Of a stretch of DNA of 64,000 bases, positions 36,239-46,060 are shown piece by piece. Each line of letters starts with the position of its first letter. Within the stretch, counting starts at the first letter, position 1. The notes under the pieces were generated by a model. The model did not search any database. It worked only from the letters and a program-made list of their open reading frames with translations, and had not been told where the DNA came from. The stretch comes from DATKRB01 sp963794215 (GTDB taxonomy: Bacteria > Actinomycetota > Acidimicrobiia > Acidimicrobiales > RAAP-2). The stretch covers positions 620,001 to 684,000 of the forward strand of contig CAWCCQ010000008.1 of NCBI GenBank assembly GCA_963794215.1. Direction: 5' to 3'. Made by a program: the position numbers and the translations under genes.

Positions 36239-37009
36239 CTACTTCGACAGGAAGCGGTTGACGAACTCCTGGTGCTCGGGGGTGTCGAAGGAGTGGTACT
36301 CGGCGCTGAGCGCGTAGGCGAGGGGAGCAGCCACCGCCTGGGACAGGTGCATATTCATCGCGCGCTTGGTCGAGCGAAGAGCCTGTGTCGGCTGTTGTGC
36401 GAGGCGCTCAGCGAACCTCATCGCCGTGTCGAGCAGCTCGGCGTCGGCGATCACCCGGTTCGCGATGCCGAGTGCAACCGCCTCGTGCGCCGGAATCCGG
36501 TCGCCGGTGAACAAGTACTCCTTGGCTCGCAGAAGGTTGACGAAGACCGGCCACGCCGGAGCGCCGCCATCGCCCGCAGTCAGGCCGACGCTCACATGCG
36601 GATCCGCGAAATACGCGCTCTCGGCGATGTAGACGATGTCGCAGAGCACAGCAATGCTGCACCCGAGCCCGACCGCGGGTCCGTTCACCGCTGCAACGAC
36701 TGGCAAGGGAAACGCGATCATGTCGGTCACCAGCCCGTGAGCCTCTTCGAGGCCCACGCGGCGGCCCTCGCGATCATTCTGGTAACCCTGGAGCATCTCC
36801 ATATCGCCCCCGGCAGAGAACGCGCGGCCCTCTCCGGTGAGCACCACGGCCCGGGCTCCGGGATCCTCGGCCAAGTACCGCCACACCCCAGCAAGACCTC
36901 GGTGCAACGCGGGATTGATCGCGTTGAGTGCCTCGGGGCGGTTGAGCTTCACGAGGCGGACCGCGCCGTGCGCGGTGATGTCCAACTCTGGTGCGAACGG
37001 GTTCTCCAC
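36239..37009 (-). CDS. Enoyl-CoA hydratase/isomerase (crotonase family)
   Basis: 256 residues. Oxyanion-hole motifs GEGRAFSAGGDMEML and VNGPAVGLGCSIAVLCDIVY are intact, and the ADPHVSVGLTAGDGGAPAW segment supplies the acidic residue region. Hydrates enoyl-CoA after the dehydrogenase step. It is convergent with the acyl-CoA degradation genes, so it is a separate transcript but likely the same pathway. ATG 37009 is preferred to the more upstream codon of the other frame because MENPFAPELDITAHGAVRLV is crotonase-like. Confidence 0.9.
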   Translation of the reverse strand: MENPFAPELDITAHGAVRLVKLNRPEALNAINPALHRGLAGVWRYLAEDPGARAVVLTGEGRAFSAGGDMEMLQGYQNDREGRRVGLEEAHGLVTDMIAFPLPVVAAVNGPAVGLGCSIAVLCDIVYIAESAYFADPHVSVGLTAGDGGAPAWPVFVNLLRAKEYLFTGDRIPAHEAVALGIANRVIADAELLDTAMRFAERLAQQPTQALRSTKRAMNMHLSQAVAAPLAYALSAEYHSFDTPEHQEFVNRFLSK

Positions 37010-38242
37010 TGGAATCGTCTTCCTCTCTCATCAGCCACGGCTATCGCTTTCTCTGCCACCGCCATCGCCTGTCTCTTGCGCGTCCGTCGCCTACCCCCAA
37101 CGTCGGGCGGTCGTTGGTTCTGAGGAGAGGCCTTCTGGATGGCGACGGCAAGGCTCAGTAGCTGGCATGAGCCTCTGTATGCATCCTCGCGCTAAACGGT
37201 TCGGCGCGCGGAGTTGCACCGTTTTCCCGAACGCTCCTCGCGAGGGTTCGACCGGCGGCTCGCCAGCCAACACCGCACCGCAGGTCAGATGGAGCGCTAT
37301 TCGCGCATGAGCATGAGGGCGACTTCGCGTTCGAGGCCGATGGAGGGATCACCACTGACATCGATTGCGACGCGGTCGATGCTCCCGCCGGTGGAAGGTG
37401 TAGGGGGTTCCCCTGGGGAAGTCGTCGGTGACGGGCTCGCCACGTGTCGGCCGACGTAGAGACCTGCGCCGGCGATGGCGAATGCCCCCAACTGGGTCTT
37501 GACGTGGGCTTCTCCTACCTTGGGGTCGGCGTGACACAGCGACAGAACTCCCGTGGTGTGATCGGGCCGTTGGCCGTTGGCCGTTGGCCGTTGGCCGTTG
37601 GCCGTTGGCCGTTGGCCGTTGGCCGTTGGCCGTCGTTGTCGAACGAGGCTGACGGAATCAGGTTTTACCCGGTTGCGAAGTCCTCAGAGCCCACGACCAT
37701 CTGTTCCGTGCTGTCTACGCGCCACGAAGCTGTTGACACAGTGCAGCCGGTTGCGCTTTACATAGAGAGCATGCCCTCCAAAGCGCGAGCCCATGGCAAA
37801 GAGCACGCGCTCGGCTCCGGGGGCCGGAATGTTCAACGAGCGCCCTGATCACGTACGACCGTCCCGGGGTGTTCGCCGACAGCCACTCGGGAACCGGTGC
37901 CACGCCGGGGCGGTACACCTAGCGGGCGCGTCGCCCTCAGCTGAGCCGGGGAGTGTTCAAGATCGATCTCGACGGCCCGACCGGTCGTCTCATGGAGACG
38001 CTCCGTTGGCGGCCACCTCGGAGAACCAGATGTTCACGAGCTCTCGAACCTTGTCCGGGTGATCAGCGGCCAGATTCTTCACCTCGGACCGGTCGACATC
38101 TGTCACCCAAAGGAGGTGATGGACGACGGCACGTGGTGGCCCAACGCCAATCCGGGCACCGGTCCCTCAGTGCGGCACGGTGGGCAGGCTGGGTGGGCCG
38201 CTGACTCGGGCGACTCGAATACCCAGTGCAACGAGATTCGAG
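37010..38242. other. Gene-poor 1.2-kb region
   Basis: No open frame on either strand resembles a known family. The most protein-like pieces are a minus-strand frame ending at 37297 (HADPKVGEAHVKTQLGAFAI, GAGLYVGRHV) without a good start, and a plus-strand frame 38059-38262 (ILHLGPVDICHPKEVMDDG). Both may be relics of decayed genes. The region contains the heptanucleotide repeat at 37565 and, near 37733, a TTGACA hexamer followed after about 20 bases by TACATA, at best a weak promoter. Confidence 0.45.
37565..37634. repeat. Tandem repeat: nine copies of GGCCGTT
   Basis: Nine exact head-to-tail copies of the 7-mer GGCCGTT from 37565 to 37627, followed by a partial copy GGCCGTC. Not in a supportable gene. 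Heptamers do not keep frame, but three units make 21 bases, so open frames through it show seven-residue repeats by artefact. Confidence 0.95.
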
Positions 38243-38842
38243 TCACCCATTTGGCCCGTTAGGCCCAGGCGTCTGCCGGGGCGGCTCAAGTGGGGGTGCG
38301 GGGCCGGACGCGGGCCGCGAGTGTACATCCATGATCCGCAAACGCCCGGTGGGAGTCCCTTGGACCCGATGGGCCAGGCGGTGGCCGGCTGTTCGGATGA
38401 CGAGGTGACGGATCGGGCCGATCATCAGGAGCAAACCGAGGGCATCGCCCACGAACCCCGGCACGCAGATCATCACTCCGCCAATGAGAACGACCAGTCC
38501 GTCGAGCAGCTCGCGAGTGGGCACCTCCCCGCGTGCCAACCGTTCCCGCGTGTGGCTGAGCACGCCAACGCCCACACGGCCGACGACAAGAGGCCCGAGC
38601 GCGCTGAGGACCACAAGGATCGCCAATGCCCACAAGAAGCCGATCTGCTGGGCTACCACGATGAAGGAGACGATCTCCGCAGTAACGACGAACAGCAGAG
38701 CAATGAAGAACACGACCAAGGCTAACCCTTGGGTCGGGCCAATTAATTGCGCGAATCGGCGTGCGACCCCCAAGGGGTGTGCCCGCCTCCGTTCTCCTTC
38801 CGGGCAGCCAACCGCCGGTGCCGACGCCTTCGTCTGGGGCAC
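38243..38842 (-). CDS. FxsA-family membrane protein
   Basis: Up to 199 residues; the true start may be downstream of 38842, since the first 30 residues are not conserved-looking. Two close hydrophobic segments (GLALVVFFIALLFVVTAEIV, FLWALAILVVLSALGPLVVG), then RLARGEVPTRELLDGLVVLI and GGVMICVPGFVGDALGLLLM, the FxsA signature, then a basic, Pro-rich cytoplasmic tail. E. coli FxsA affects phage exclusion by F plasmids when overproduced; its normal function is unknown. Divergent from the hydrolase gene with only about 30 bases between starts. Confidence 0.85.
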   Translation of the reverse strand: MPQTKASAPAVGCPEGERRRAHPLGVARRFAQLIGPTQGLALVVFFIALLFVVTAEIVSFIVVAQQIGFLWALAILVVLSALGPLVVGRVGVGVLSHTRERLARGEVPTRELLDGLVVLIGGVMICVPGFVGDALGLLLMIGPIRHLVIRTAGHRLAHRVQGTPTGRLRIMDVHSRPASGPAPPLEPPRQTPGPNGPNG

Positions 38843-38873
38843 CAGCGAGCGGGCAATCTATAGTGCCTCTGCT

Positions 38874-39734
38874 GTGAGCTTCAAACGATCCCCGACATCG
38901 CATTCGTACTTCTCCAAGCGGCTCCGCCTGCACTATCTCGATTGGGGGAACGAGGGTGCAGCGCCACTCATCATGATCCACGGGAACCGTGACCACTGTC
39001 ACAACTGGGACTGGATGGCCGACAGGCTCGCCGACCGCTACCACATCCTGGCCCCGGACCTTCGGGGACACGGCGACTCACAATGGAGCGTGGGTTCGGC
39101 CTATGCCATCTCGGAATTCGTGTACGACATCGCGCAACTCGTTCGCCAGACCGGCACGGCGCCGGTGCGAATCGTGGCTCACTCACTCGGGGGAAACGTA
39201 GCCCTGCAGTACGCCGGTGTCCTTCCCGACGAGGTTGTCCGACTGGTATCGATCGAGGGCTACGGGCGCCCCGCCGAGTCGGTTCCTCCGTCGCCGGTCG
39301 AGCAGCTGCGTCGCTGGATCGAGATGGGCCGGGCGATGTCGGGACGATCGCCCCGCCGATATGGCTCACTGGACGAAGCGTTCGAGCGAATGCAGGAAGC
39401 GAACCCTCATCTTTCGCCGGAGCAGGCTCGTCACCTCACCATTCATGGCAGCAATCAGAACGAAGATGGCTCTTATAGCTGGAAATTCGATAACTACGTT
39501 CACGTGCACGATGCCTGGGACTTTGGTGGCGAGCAGGTGCGAGCGCTGTGGACCGGTATCGCCTGTCCGGTCTTGTTGATCAGCGGGGCCGAGAGCTGGG
39601 CTGCCCGATCGGGTACGGACCTGCTCCGAGATTTTCGCGACGCCCGGCACGAGATCGTGGAGAACGCTGGACACTGGGTGCACCATGATCAGCTCGATAC
39701 CGTGACCGACCTCGTTGGCGACTTTCTGCAATAG
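38874..39734 (+). CDS. Alpha/beta hydrolase
   Basis: 286 residues from GTG 38874. HGNRDHCHNWDW oxyanion region, APDLRGHGDSQW, nucleophile Ser in VAHSLGGNVALQYAG near 103, acidic residue in the GAESWAARSG region and catalytic His in VENAGHWVHHDQLD. A complete single-domain esterase/C-C hydrolase-type enzyme without signal peptide. It resembles haloalkane-dehalogenase/MhpC-type hydrolases, but the substrate cannot be set from sequence. Confidence 0.9.
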   Translation: MSFKRSPTSHSYFSKRLRLHYLDWGNEGAAPLIMIHGNRDHCHNWDWMADRLADRYHILAPDLRGHGDSQWSVGSAYAISEFVYDIAQLVRQTGTAPVRIVAHSLGGNVALQYAGVLPDEVVRLVSIEGYGRPAESVPPSPVEQLRRWIEMGRAMSGRSPRRYGSLDEAFERMQEANPHLSPEQARHLTIHGSNQNEDGSYSWKFDNYVHVHDAWDFGGEQVRALWTGIACPVLLISGAESWAARSGTDLLRDFRDARHEIVENAGHWVHHDQLDTVTDLVGDFLQ

Positions 39735-39812
39735 CCGAGTCCCCGTCTGCGCTGGGTGCCCCGGCACGAGGACCGACGCGCTCGACCAGTCTGACTCGTC
39801 GGTCCAGTACGA

Positions 39813-41456
39813 CTAGTCGGTGCGCTCGACCACCGGCAGGACGAGCCGAGAGGGCCGAGCGGGATCGAAGAAGACCTCATTGTGCGAGGGCACGGGGTTG
39901 GACTCGAAGAACGGGTAGTCGCTGGTGGCCACGTCGACCCGGATGCGATGTCCGGGGGCGAAGAGGTTGGCGATGGGCCAGATCTCGATCGCAAAGAGAT
40001 AGGTCCGCCCTGCCACGAGGGGTGTCGGCGCCTCGTGGGAGTCGACGTGGGAACCCTTGAGGGCACCGGTGTTGAGGAGCTTGGATACCCCGTTGGGCGC
40101 GACGTCGCACAGGCGGACGCACCAGTCGACGTCGGTGGCGTCGCTCGCCGCGTAGAGGAGCAGCCGGGGGGTGCCGATCACCTCGAGCTCGGTGTCGAGG
40201 GGCGCCGAGGTGTAGGTGAGGCACCCCTGCTCGAAGGGCCCCTGATCGCGCCCGTCGCGCGGGCTCGGGAGGGGTGCGTGCGGATCGTGGGCGATCAGGT
40301 CGACCCCGCCGTTGCCCGGGGCCACCCCGAGCGCCCCGTCGTTGCGCGAGTCCACCGACCCGGTCGGACCCGAGCCCAAGAAGAAGTCGGTGTCGACGGA
40401 CTTGACCGGCCAGTGGGGCTCGTCGATGTAGTCCTCCTTGCCCATCAGGTACAGGCGAACGGGGGGTTGCTCGGCGACCCCGTTCGGGGCGTCGCGCAAG
40501 AAGTGGTCGAACCACTCGACATGGAGCGCGCTCAGCCCGCCGTCGCCCAGATCGGTACGGGTGGCCAGGCTGCCGGGGCCCACGAACAGGCGCTTGGGGA
40601 CCTCGATCGCCTCGTGGCTCGAGAGGGTGCCCCGAATGAAGTGGTCGAACCAGACGCCCCCATGGAGGGTCGGGATGGTGATCTGCTTGGCCCGAGCGAT
40701 GAAGCTCCGGGCCTTCCAGAACTCGTCGTAGGCGTCGTGCTCGTACATCTCGGTGAGCCAGTCGAGGTTCGCCGCGTTCTTGCCGGCCGCCACCCGCGCG
40801 CCGAACTGGGCGAAGCGGGCCGCATAGACGGCGCGCTTGGTCTCATAGCTCGGCGCGGCGGGGTCCCCCGGGTCGATCGGGCCGCTCCGGGCGAGCATGC
40901 CCACCGACCAGCCGATCCGGTTGTCGAGGCGAAAGACCCCTCCGACCCGCCATTGGTCGAAGTAGAAGTCGCCCGGGTGCATGTTCGCCGCCATGGCCTC
41001 GAGGTGTGGGGGGCCGGTCAAGGCCGTGATGTAGCAGCTGATGGCCGCGGCCGAGGAGCCCATCATCCCCACCCGGCCGCTGCACCAGGGTTGGGCAGCC
41101 AGCCACTCGACCAGGTCATAGCCGTCGAAGGGCCCGCCTTGGAGGTTGTAGTAGTCGTAGGTGCCCTCCGAGAAGCCCGTGCCGCGCGCATCGGCGACTA
41201 CCACCACGAACCCGGCGTCGACCAGCGGCTTGACGCTCAGCAGCATCGGGTTCACCCCGGGGGGCAGGGGCGCGATGGGCAAGGAGGGCATCGGCCGACC
41301 GTCCGATCCGAGTGGCATCACGAACGCGGCGTCCTTCTGGTAGGGCGTCACGAGCACGATGGCCGCGTGCACCGCCAGCTCGTCGGGGCGGTAGCGATCG
41401 ACGGCGAGACGCACGCCGTCGCGCATCGGCACGTACAGGTCCTTGTCGACGTCCAT
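39813..41456 (-). CDS. CocE/NonD-family hydrolase
   Basis: 547 residues. N-terminal MDVDKDLYVPMRDGVRLAVD and RGTGFSEGTYDYYNLQGGPF are CocE-type; nucleophile Ser in VGMMGSSAAAISCYITALTG near 135, where the usual GxSYxG is replaced by GSSAAA. The C-terminal jelly-roll (FAPGHRIRVDVATSDYPFFE, PARPSRLVLPVVE) is intact. Family members hydrolyse esters, acyl-amino acids or beta-lactam esters. No signal peptide. It heads a run of same-strand hydrolase genes (41490-44426), 30 bases downstream of the next one, and is probably transcribed with them. Confidence 0.9.
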   Translation of the reverse strand: MDVDKDLYVPMRDGVRLAVDRYRPDELAVHAAIVLVTPYQKDAAFVMPLGSDGRPMPSLPIAPLPPGVNPMLLSVKPLVDAGFVVVVADARGTGFSEGTYDYYNLQGGPFDGYDLVEWLAAQPWCSGRVGMMGSSAAAISCYITALTGPPHLEAMAANMHPGDFYFDQWRVGGVFRLDNRIGWSVGMLARSGPIDPGDPAAPSYETKRAVYAARFAQFGARVAAGKNAANLDWLTEMYEHDAYDEFWKARSFIARAKQITIPTLHGGVWFDHFIRGTLSSHEAIEVPKRLFVGPGSLATRTDLGDGGLSALHVEWFDHFLRDAPNGVAEQPPVRLYLMGKEDYIDEPHWPVKSVDTDFFLGSGPTGSVDSRNDGALGVAPGNGGVDLIAHDPHAPLPSPRDGRDQGPFEQGCLTYTSAPLDTELEVIGTPRLLLYAASDATDVDWCVRLCDVAPNGVSKLLNTGALKGSHVDSHEAPTPLVAGRTYLFAIEIWPIANLFAPGHRIRVDVATSDYPFFESNPVPSHNEVFFDPARPSRLVLPVVERTD

Positions 41457-41489
41457 CTCGTTCTCCGATCGATGTGGTGCCCGGGCGTC

Positions 41490-42833
41490 CTAGAAGCTCG
41501 CGCCGGTACGTGCCCGTTCCAGTCCGGGTTCGAGGTCGGCCTCACGCCAGACGCCGGCCTTGATCGCCGCGCGCGCCGCCGCCTCGTATGCCCCGAGGTA
41601 GCCATCGACGCTGCCGTAGCGCCGCCGCAGCTCTTCGGGATCGAAGGGAAACCACTTGCCCATGAGTCCAGCGTCGCCGGACTCCTCGCGGGCGCCGACA
41701 TGGCGGGCAATGGGAACGGCGATCTCGGGCACCCGTACGCCCCCCAGGGCATTGCCGTTGGCGTCACGGATGATCGTGAGTGGGTCCCTTCCGGTCTCGA
41801 TGACCGGGTGGATAGGGGGCGGCGGACCTCCGTTCACCCATCGGTGCGTGTGGACCATGGCAGCGTCGAGGACCGGCGCCCAAGCCACGGGACTCAGCGC
41901 GCGGGTGTCGGGCAAGCTCTCGAGAAGGCCGTCGCGGAGTTGTTTGGGAAAGATTCGTTCCATGTGCAGGCGGGGGGCGTGAGGAGCGCCGGCCACTTCC
42001 CAAAAACGGTAACGGTCGTTGTCTTCGCGCCGCGACGGGGCAGTGGAGAGCGTCTCGCATTCGGCGTTCACGATCATCACCGGCACGCTGAGGTCGTCAC
42101 GGATTCGGGTGGGATGCGACACTGGCAAGCTGCCCGACAGCGGGTCGAAGACGGTGGTGTCCTCGAGCTCCGGACCCGACCCGAACCAGGTGAAGAGGAC
42201 GAATCCGTCGAAGAGGGACTCGAGCGGATGCACCGCGTTGACGTAGGTGGCCAGCCTCCCGGCCGACTGGGACCCCCCGAGGCCCAGAAGCTTCTCGACC
42301 GAGAGCCCATTGAGCGGATCGGGCTCGGATCCGTCAGGCTCGAGCAGCGCTCGGGTCACGGTGCCAAAGACGCCGAAGGAGAGTGCATCATCTTCGATGT
42401 GCAGGTGCCCGTAGCGTTCGGGATCCCAATCAACCAGCCCTTTGGGTTGGTCGCCGATTCCGTGCACCCCCGCCCGCTGTGCGCTGATCCCCACGTAGGC
42501 GAACCCCTCGTCGAAGAGCACCGGCGTGTCGCCGGCCTCGTAGATATCGAATCCGGCCGAGACATTGATCCATTCGACGAGGAGCGTGCCGTTGAATCGA
42601 ACGGGGTCGATCGGCCGTCGCACCACGGCCCGGGTCTTGAACCCAGAGCTGCCATTGGGCCGAGCCTGCCACCTGCCGTCGAGGCCGTAGCCGCCCATGA
42701 CCTGGTACCGCGGAGCTTCACCCTCGAAGAAGTACTCCTCCTCGACGTAGCGGGCCGCCTCCAGCTCGACCGTGGTGGCCCCGAAGGCCCAGCCGTGCGA
42801 TCCCCCGTGGATCGGTCCGCTGATCGTCGTCAT
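41490..42833 (-). CDS. Alpha/beta-hydrolase-domain protein (PF20091-like), copy 1
   Basis: 447 residues. RRPIDPVRFNGTLLVEWINV, SAGFDIYEA, LGLGGSQSAGRLATYVNAVH with the candidate nucleophile Ser in GGSQSAGR, and AGAPHAPRLHMERIFPKQLR with the candidate His. Homologous along its length to the neighbouring gene at 42960-44426. The family is widespread in actinobacteria and biochemically little characterised. Same strand as the CocE gene, so a shared operon is likely. The long plus-strand frame covering this gene and CocE is an antisense shadow. Confidence 0.85.
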   Translation of the reverse strand: MTTISGPIHGGSHGWAFGATTVELEAARYVEEEYFFEGEAPRYQVMGGYGLDGRWQARPNGSSGFKTRAVVRRPIDPVRFNGTLLVEWINVSAGFDIYEAGDTPVLFDEGFAYVGISAQRAGVHGIGDQPKGLVDWDPERYGHLHIEDDALSFGVFGTVTRALLEPDGSEPDPLNGLSVEKLLGLGGSQSAGRLATYVNAVHPLESLFDGFVLFTWFGSGPELEDTTVFDPLSGSLPVSHPTRIRDDLSVPVMIVNAECETLSTAPSRREDNDRYRFWEVAGAPHAPRLHMERIFPKQLRDGLLESLPDTRALSPVAWAPVLDAAMVHTHRWVNGGPPPPIHPVIETGRDPLTIIRDANGNALGGVRVPEIAVPIARHVGAREESGDAGLMGKWFPFDPEELRRRYGSVDGYLGAYEAAARAAIKAGVWREADLEPGLERARTGASF

Positions 42834-42959
42834 CCGTATCCCCTGTCGCCAGCGACCTTGAGCCCCGTCTCCACGGGCGGCTGCGCACCTACAGGTGTAG
42901 CAAATCGCCGGGCCGTCATGTAGGTGACGCCATGGACATGCAAGGGATGCCCGTCAGGG

Positions 42960-44426
42960 CTAGGCGCGGACAAATGCCGCCGCCGCTAGGCCCAGGATCT
43001 CGGCTCTATCAGCTGGCAGGATGAATCCTCCGGTCACACTTGAGGTGAGGGCCTGGCCGAATTGGGCAAGGTAGCCCTCGCTCCCTGCCGGATAGAGCGC
43101 GGCGAGCTTCTCCGAACTGAATGGCTCGGTGATCCCGAAGAGTGACGCAAACACGGCCCCAGTCTGACCAAGGCCCGAAAGACGCGCTGTCGGCACGTCG
43201 ACCCACGGGGTACGAATTCCCCCGACGACGTTGCCGTGCTCGTCGAGCACGAACCCGCCCGCGGTGTCGATATCGATTGGTGCTCCACGAGGTGGGACAG
43301 CTCCGGTGCGCGCCCAGGCGTCGAGATGGGCCAGCGCCGCCTGGGCGACATAGTGGTGCTGGGGGGCCGAATTGATCGGTGTTTGGGTGCTCATGCCCAT
43401 GACATCTCTCGTCGGAGCAAGACGGTCGGCGAGATCGCTGCTAGTGCCGTGGCCGTCATCGAAGGCTCCGGCAACGAGCATGTAGGTATCTGCATGTGCA
43501 GTGCCGGCCATCTCCCACAGACGGATTCGCTCGGTATCCTGTTGGCGAGCAGGGGTGCCAACCGTCCCGACGACGTCGGTCTCGCTCTGAATGATGAGCA
43601 CTGGGACGCGTACGTCGTCGCGTATCGGTTCGGGGCTTCGTTGCATGGATCGTCGTAGCGTCTCGAGGTCGATGGTCTCACCATCGGGTCCTCGAGGGAT
43701 GACCAAGCCCTCCAATGGTGCGCCGCTCGCTCCCCGGCTGTGCACGAGGAACCCGTCGTACACCTGAGCGAGGCCGTCCAAGGCGTTGATGTAAGTAACG
43801 AGGCACCCCGCAGACTGGGACTCGCCAACGGCAAGAAGTCGCTCGGCGGCGAGCGATCCGAGCGGTGACGCTGGATCGGACTCACGCAGCGCCCGCCCCA
43901 CTTGGCTGAAGATGTCGTACGAGAAGGCGTCGCCGGGGTGGACGAGCGAGGCGTATCGCTCGGGCGCGAGCTTCTTGAGATGCAGTCCTTCGACGAAGCC
44001 ACCGCCGTCAACGCCAACCTTCTGTGCCGTCACGCCCACCCAGATCCACCGGTGGCGCACGATCTCACGGTGCAGCATCGTCCAGTCCGGACTGCCGTCG
44101 CCTCCACCACTGACGTTGTTCCACTCGACCACGACCGTTCCGTCGAAGGTGTCAAGGTTCGCCGCGCCAAACGGACGGCGAACCACGATCCGGGTCGTGA
44201 ACGGGGCAGTGGTCAAGGGGATCACGTCATGTCGACCCGTCTCGGAACGCTCGCCTCTCATGTCGTAGGATTGCGCATCGCCGGACACGAAGAATTCGAC
44301 CTCCTCGTACCCAAGGGGGCCCAAATCGTAACTGGTCAGACCCACCGAAGGCACGGAGCCAGCAATCGGACCCGTGATGCGGGCCCTGGGCTCGGTGCTA
44401 GGTGCTGTCTCGATTCGTTCAGTCAT
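42960..44426 (-). CDS. Alpha/beta-hydrolase-domain protein (PF20091-like), copy 2
   Basis: 488 residues from ATG 44426 (MTERIETAPSTEPRARITGP). VVRRPFGAANLDTFDGTVVV, EWNNVSGGGDGSPDWTM, LLAVGESQSAGCLVTYINAL (nucleophile Ser in GESQSAG) and AGTAHADTYML (His). Paralogue of copy 1 with longer N- and C-termini, about 125 bases upstream of it on the same strand. Two diverged copies in tandem suggest related substrates or a hetero-oligomer; this is inference. The frame extends upstream to 44726 without coding character. Confidence 0.85.
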   Translation of the reverse strand: MTERIETAPSTEPRARITGPIAGSVPSVGLTSYDLGPLGYEEVEFFVSGDAQSYDMRGERSETGRHDVIPLTTAPFTTRIVVRRPFGAANLDTFDGTVVVEWNNVSGGGDGSPDWTMLHREIVRHRWIWVGVTAQKVGVDGGGFVEGLHLKKLAPERYASLVHPGDAFSYDIFSQVGRALRESDPASPLGSLAAERLLAVGESQSAGCLVTYINALDGLAQVYDGFLVHSRGASGAPLEGLVIPRGPDGETIDLETLRRSMQRSPEPIRDDVRVPVLIIQSETDVVGTVGTPARQQDTERIRLWEMAGTAHADTYMLVAGAFDDGHGTSSDLADRLAPTRDVMGMSTQTPINSAPQHHYVAQAALAHLDAWARTGAVPPRGAPIDIDTAGGFVLDEHGNVVGGIRTPWVDVPTARLSGLGQTGAVFASLFGITEPFSSEKLAALYPAGSEGYLAQFGQALTSSVTGGFILPADRAEILGLAAAAFVRA

Positions 44427-44509
44427 GTAGTTCTCTCCCGTGCCGCGACCACCCGACGCTACGTCTCCTCGAAGGGCGGTGTCGATCCAGGGCCCCTCTG
44501 AGGGGAGCG

Positions 44510-46060
44510 TCAGTTGACTTGTCGATCGCGGCCGCGCCAATAGGGCTCGCGGAGCTTGTATTTCTGCAGCTTTCCGGTGGCGGTACGGGTCAGTCCGTCT
44601 CGGAATTCGATGCTGCGCGGCGCCTTGAAATGCGCCATCTGGGATCGGCAGTGCTCGATCAAATCCCCTTCGGTGGCGGCCGATCCGTCGTGGAGGACCA
44701 CCAGCGCTTTGACGCTCTCCCCCCACTTGTCGTCGGGAACGCCAATGACGGCCACCTCGGCCACCGCCGGGTGGCGGTACAGCACGTCCTCGACCTCGAT
44801 GGAGGAGACGTTTTCGCCACCCGAGATGATCACGTCCTTCTTTCGGTCGGACACCACGACGAAGGGCCCGTCCAAGTAGCCACCGTCCCCGGTGTGGAAC
44901 CAGCCTTGGTCGAGCGCCTTCGCCGACTCGTCGGGTTGTTGCCAGTAGCCGGCGAACACGTGATTGGAGCGAGCCAGCAACTCGCCTTCGTCGTCCACGG
45001 CGATCTGGACCCCGACGGCCGGTGCTCCGGCTCGGCTCAGGCGGCGGGCACGCTCGGCGCTCTCAAGAGCGTCCCACTCGGCCGGGGCTCGGTTGATCGT
45101 CAAGAGAGGTGAGGTTTCGGTCAGCCCGTAGATCTGCACGAACTCCCACCCGAGCTCGGTCTCGACCCGCTCGATGAGCCTCGACGGTGGGGGTGCTCCA
45201 GCCACGACCACTCGTACATCGTTGCGCCCCGGCAGTGGCGTTCCGAGCTCTCGACGTCCTGCGGCCGCCTCGAGGATGAGCGCGAGCACCGTCGGTGCAC
45301 CACACAGGAGCGTCACCCCTTCGGACGCGATGCGCGACAGAATCTCCTCGCCGTCGACCTTGCGCAGGACCACATGCTTGCCACCCATGGCAGTGATCCC
45401 GTAGGGCATGCCCCAGCCGTTGCAATGGAACATCGGAAGGGTGTGCAACAAGGTGTCGCGGTCGGTGACGGTGGCATGCCAGCCCAACGTCACTGCGTTG
45501 AGCCAACAGTTGCGATGGGTGAGCTCGACCCCCTTGGGGCGAGCTGTCGTCCCCGACGTGTAGTTGATCGAGCAGACGGCGTCCTCGTCGGGGTCCCAAC
45601 CTGACGGTTCGGGAGCACTTCGGCTCAATGCCGCCGTCAACTGGGAGTCGTGGACCCCGTCCAGGCGGATGCGATGCTTGACGGACACGTCGGCGATCGT
45701 CTGATCGAGATCGGGATCGTAGAGCAGGACTGATGCACCCGAGTGCTCGAGGATGTAGGCGATCTCCTCGGAGGAGAGACGAAAGTTGATCGGCACGAGC
45801 ACACGCCCGAAGCCGCTCACGCCGAAAAAGGACGCCAAGTACTGCCCTGAGTTGGGACTGACGATGGCCACGCGCTCGCCGACTCCCACGCCCATGTTAT
45901 CGAAGGCCACAGCCATGGCGCGGGCGCGGAGATGCAGCTCGGAGTAGGTGATCGATCCGAGGGAACCTGTGGTTTCCGGCTCGTCGACGACCGCGGTCCG
46001 GTCCCCGTACACGAGAGCTGCTCGTTCGAGAAACCCGCCGATGGTGAGCGGCACTCGCAT
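44510..46060 (-). CDS. AMP-forming acyl-CoA synthetase (second FadD-type ligase)
   Basis: 516 residues from ATG 46060 (MRVPLTIGGFLERAALVYGD); the frame continues to 46228 but without conservation. Motifs: INYTSGTTARPKGVELTHRN, YGLTETSPLLTINR, GWFHTGDGGYLDGPFVVVSD, RKKDVIISGGENVSSIEVED and the Lys in RTATGKLQKYKL. The TARPKG and HCNGWG motifs resemble medium-chain/fatty-acid ligases such as FadD35-like enzymes. It lies upstream of and on the same strand as the hydrolase genes, so it may activate acids they release. Confidence 0.92.
   Translation of the reverse strand: MRVPLTIGGFLERAALVYGDRTAVVDEPETTGSLGSITYSELHLRARAMAVAFDNMGVGVGERVAIVSPNSGQYLASFFGVSGFGRVLVPINFRLSSEEIAYILEHSGASVLLYDPDLDQTIADVSVKHRIRLDGVHDSQLTAALSRSAPEPSGWDPDEDAVCSINYTSGTTARPKGVELTHRNCWLNAVTLGWHATVTDRDTLLHTLPMFHCNGWGMPYGITAMGGKHVVLRKVDGEEILSRIASEGVTLLCGAPTVLALILEAAAGRRELGTPLPGRNDVRVVVAGAPPPSRLIERVETELGWEFVQIYGLTETSPLLTINRAPAEWDALESAERARRLSRAGAPAVGVQIAVDDEGELLARSNHVFAGYWQQPDESAKALDQGWFHTGDGGYLDGPFVVVSDRKKDVIISGGENVSSIEVEDVLYRHPAVAEVAVIGVPDDKWGESVKALVVLHDGSAATEGDLIEHCRSQMAHFKAPRSIEFRDGLTRTATGKLQKYKLREPYWRGRDRQVN

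Noticed and set aside
37565..37634. CRISPR array
   Set aside because: Repeat unit is only 7 bp with no spacers; no cas genes nearby.
37444..37848. Protein with PLAVGRW repeats
   Set aside because: The repeats come from the GGCCGTT tandem array; no ribosome-binding site and no protein-like flanks.
39882..42923. 1013-codon plus-strand open frame
   Set aside because: Antisense to the CocE and hydrolase genes; low-complexity His/Gly/Val-rich translation typical of high-GC shadow frames.
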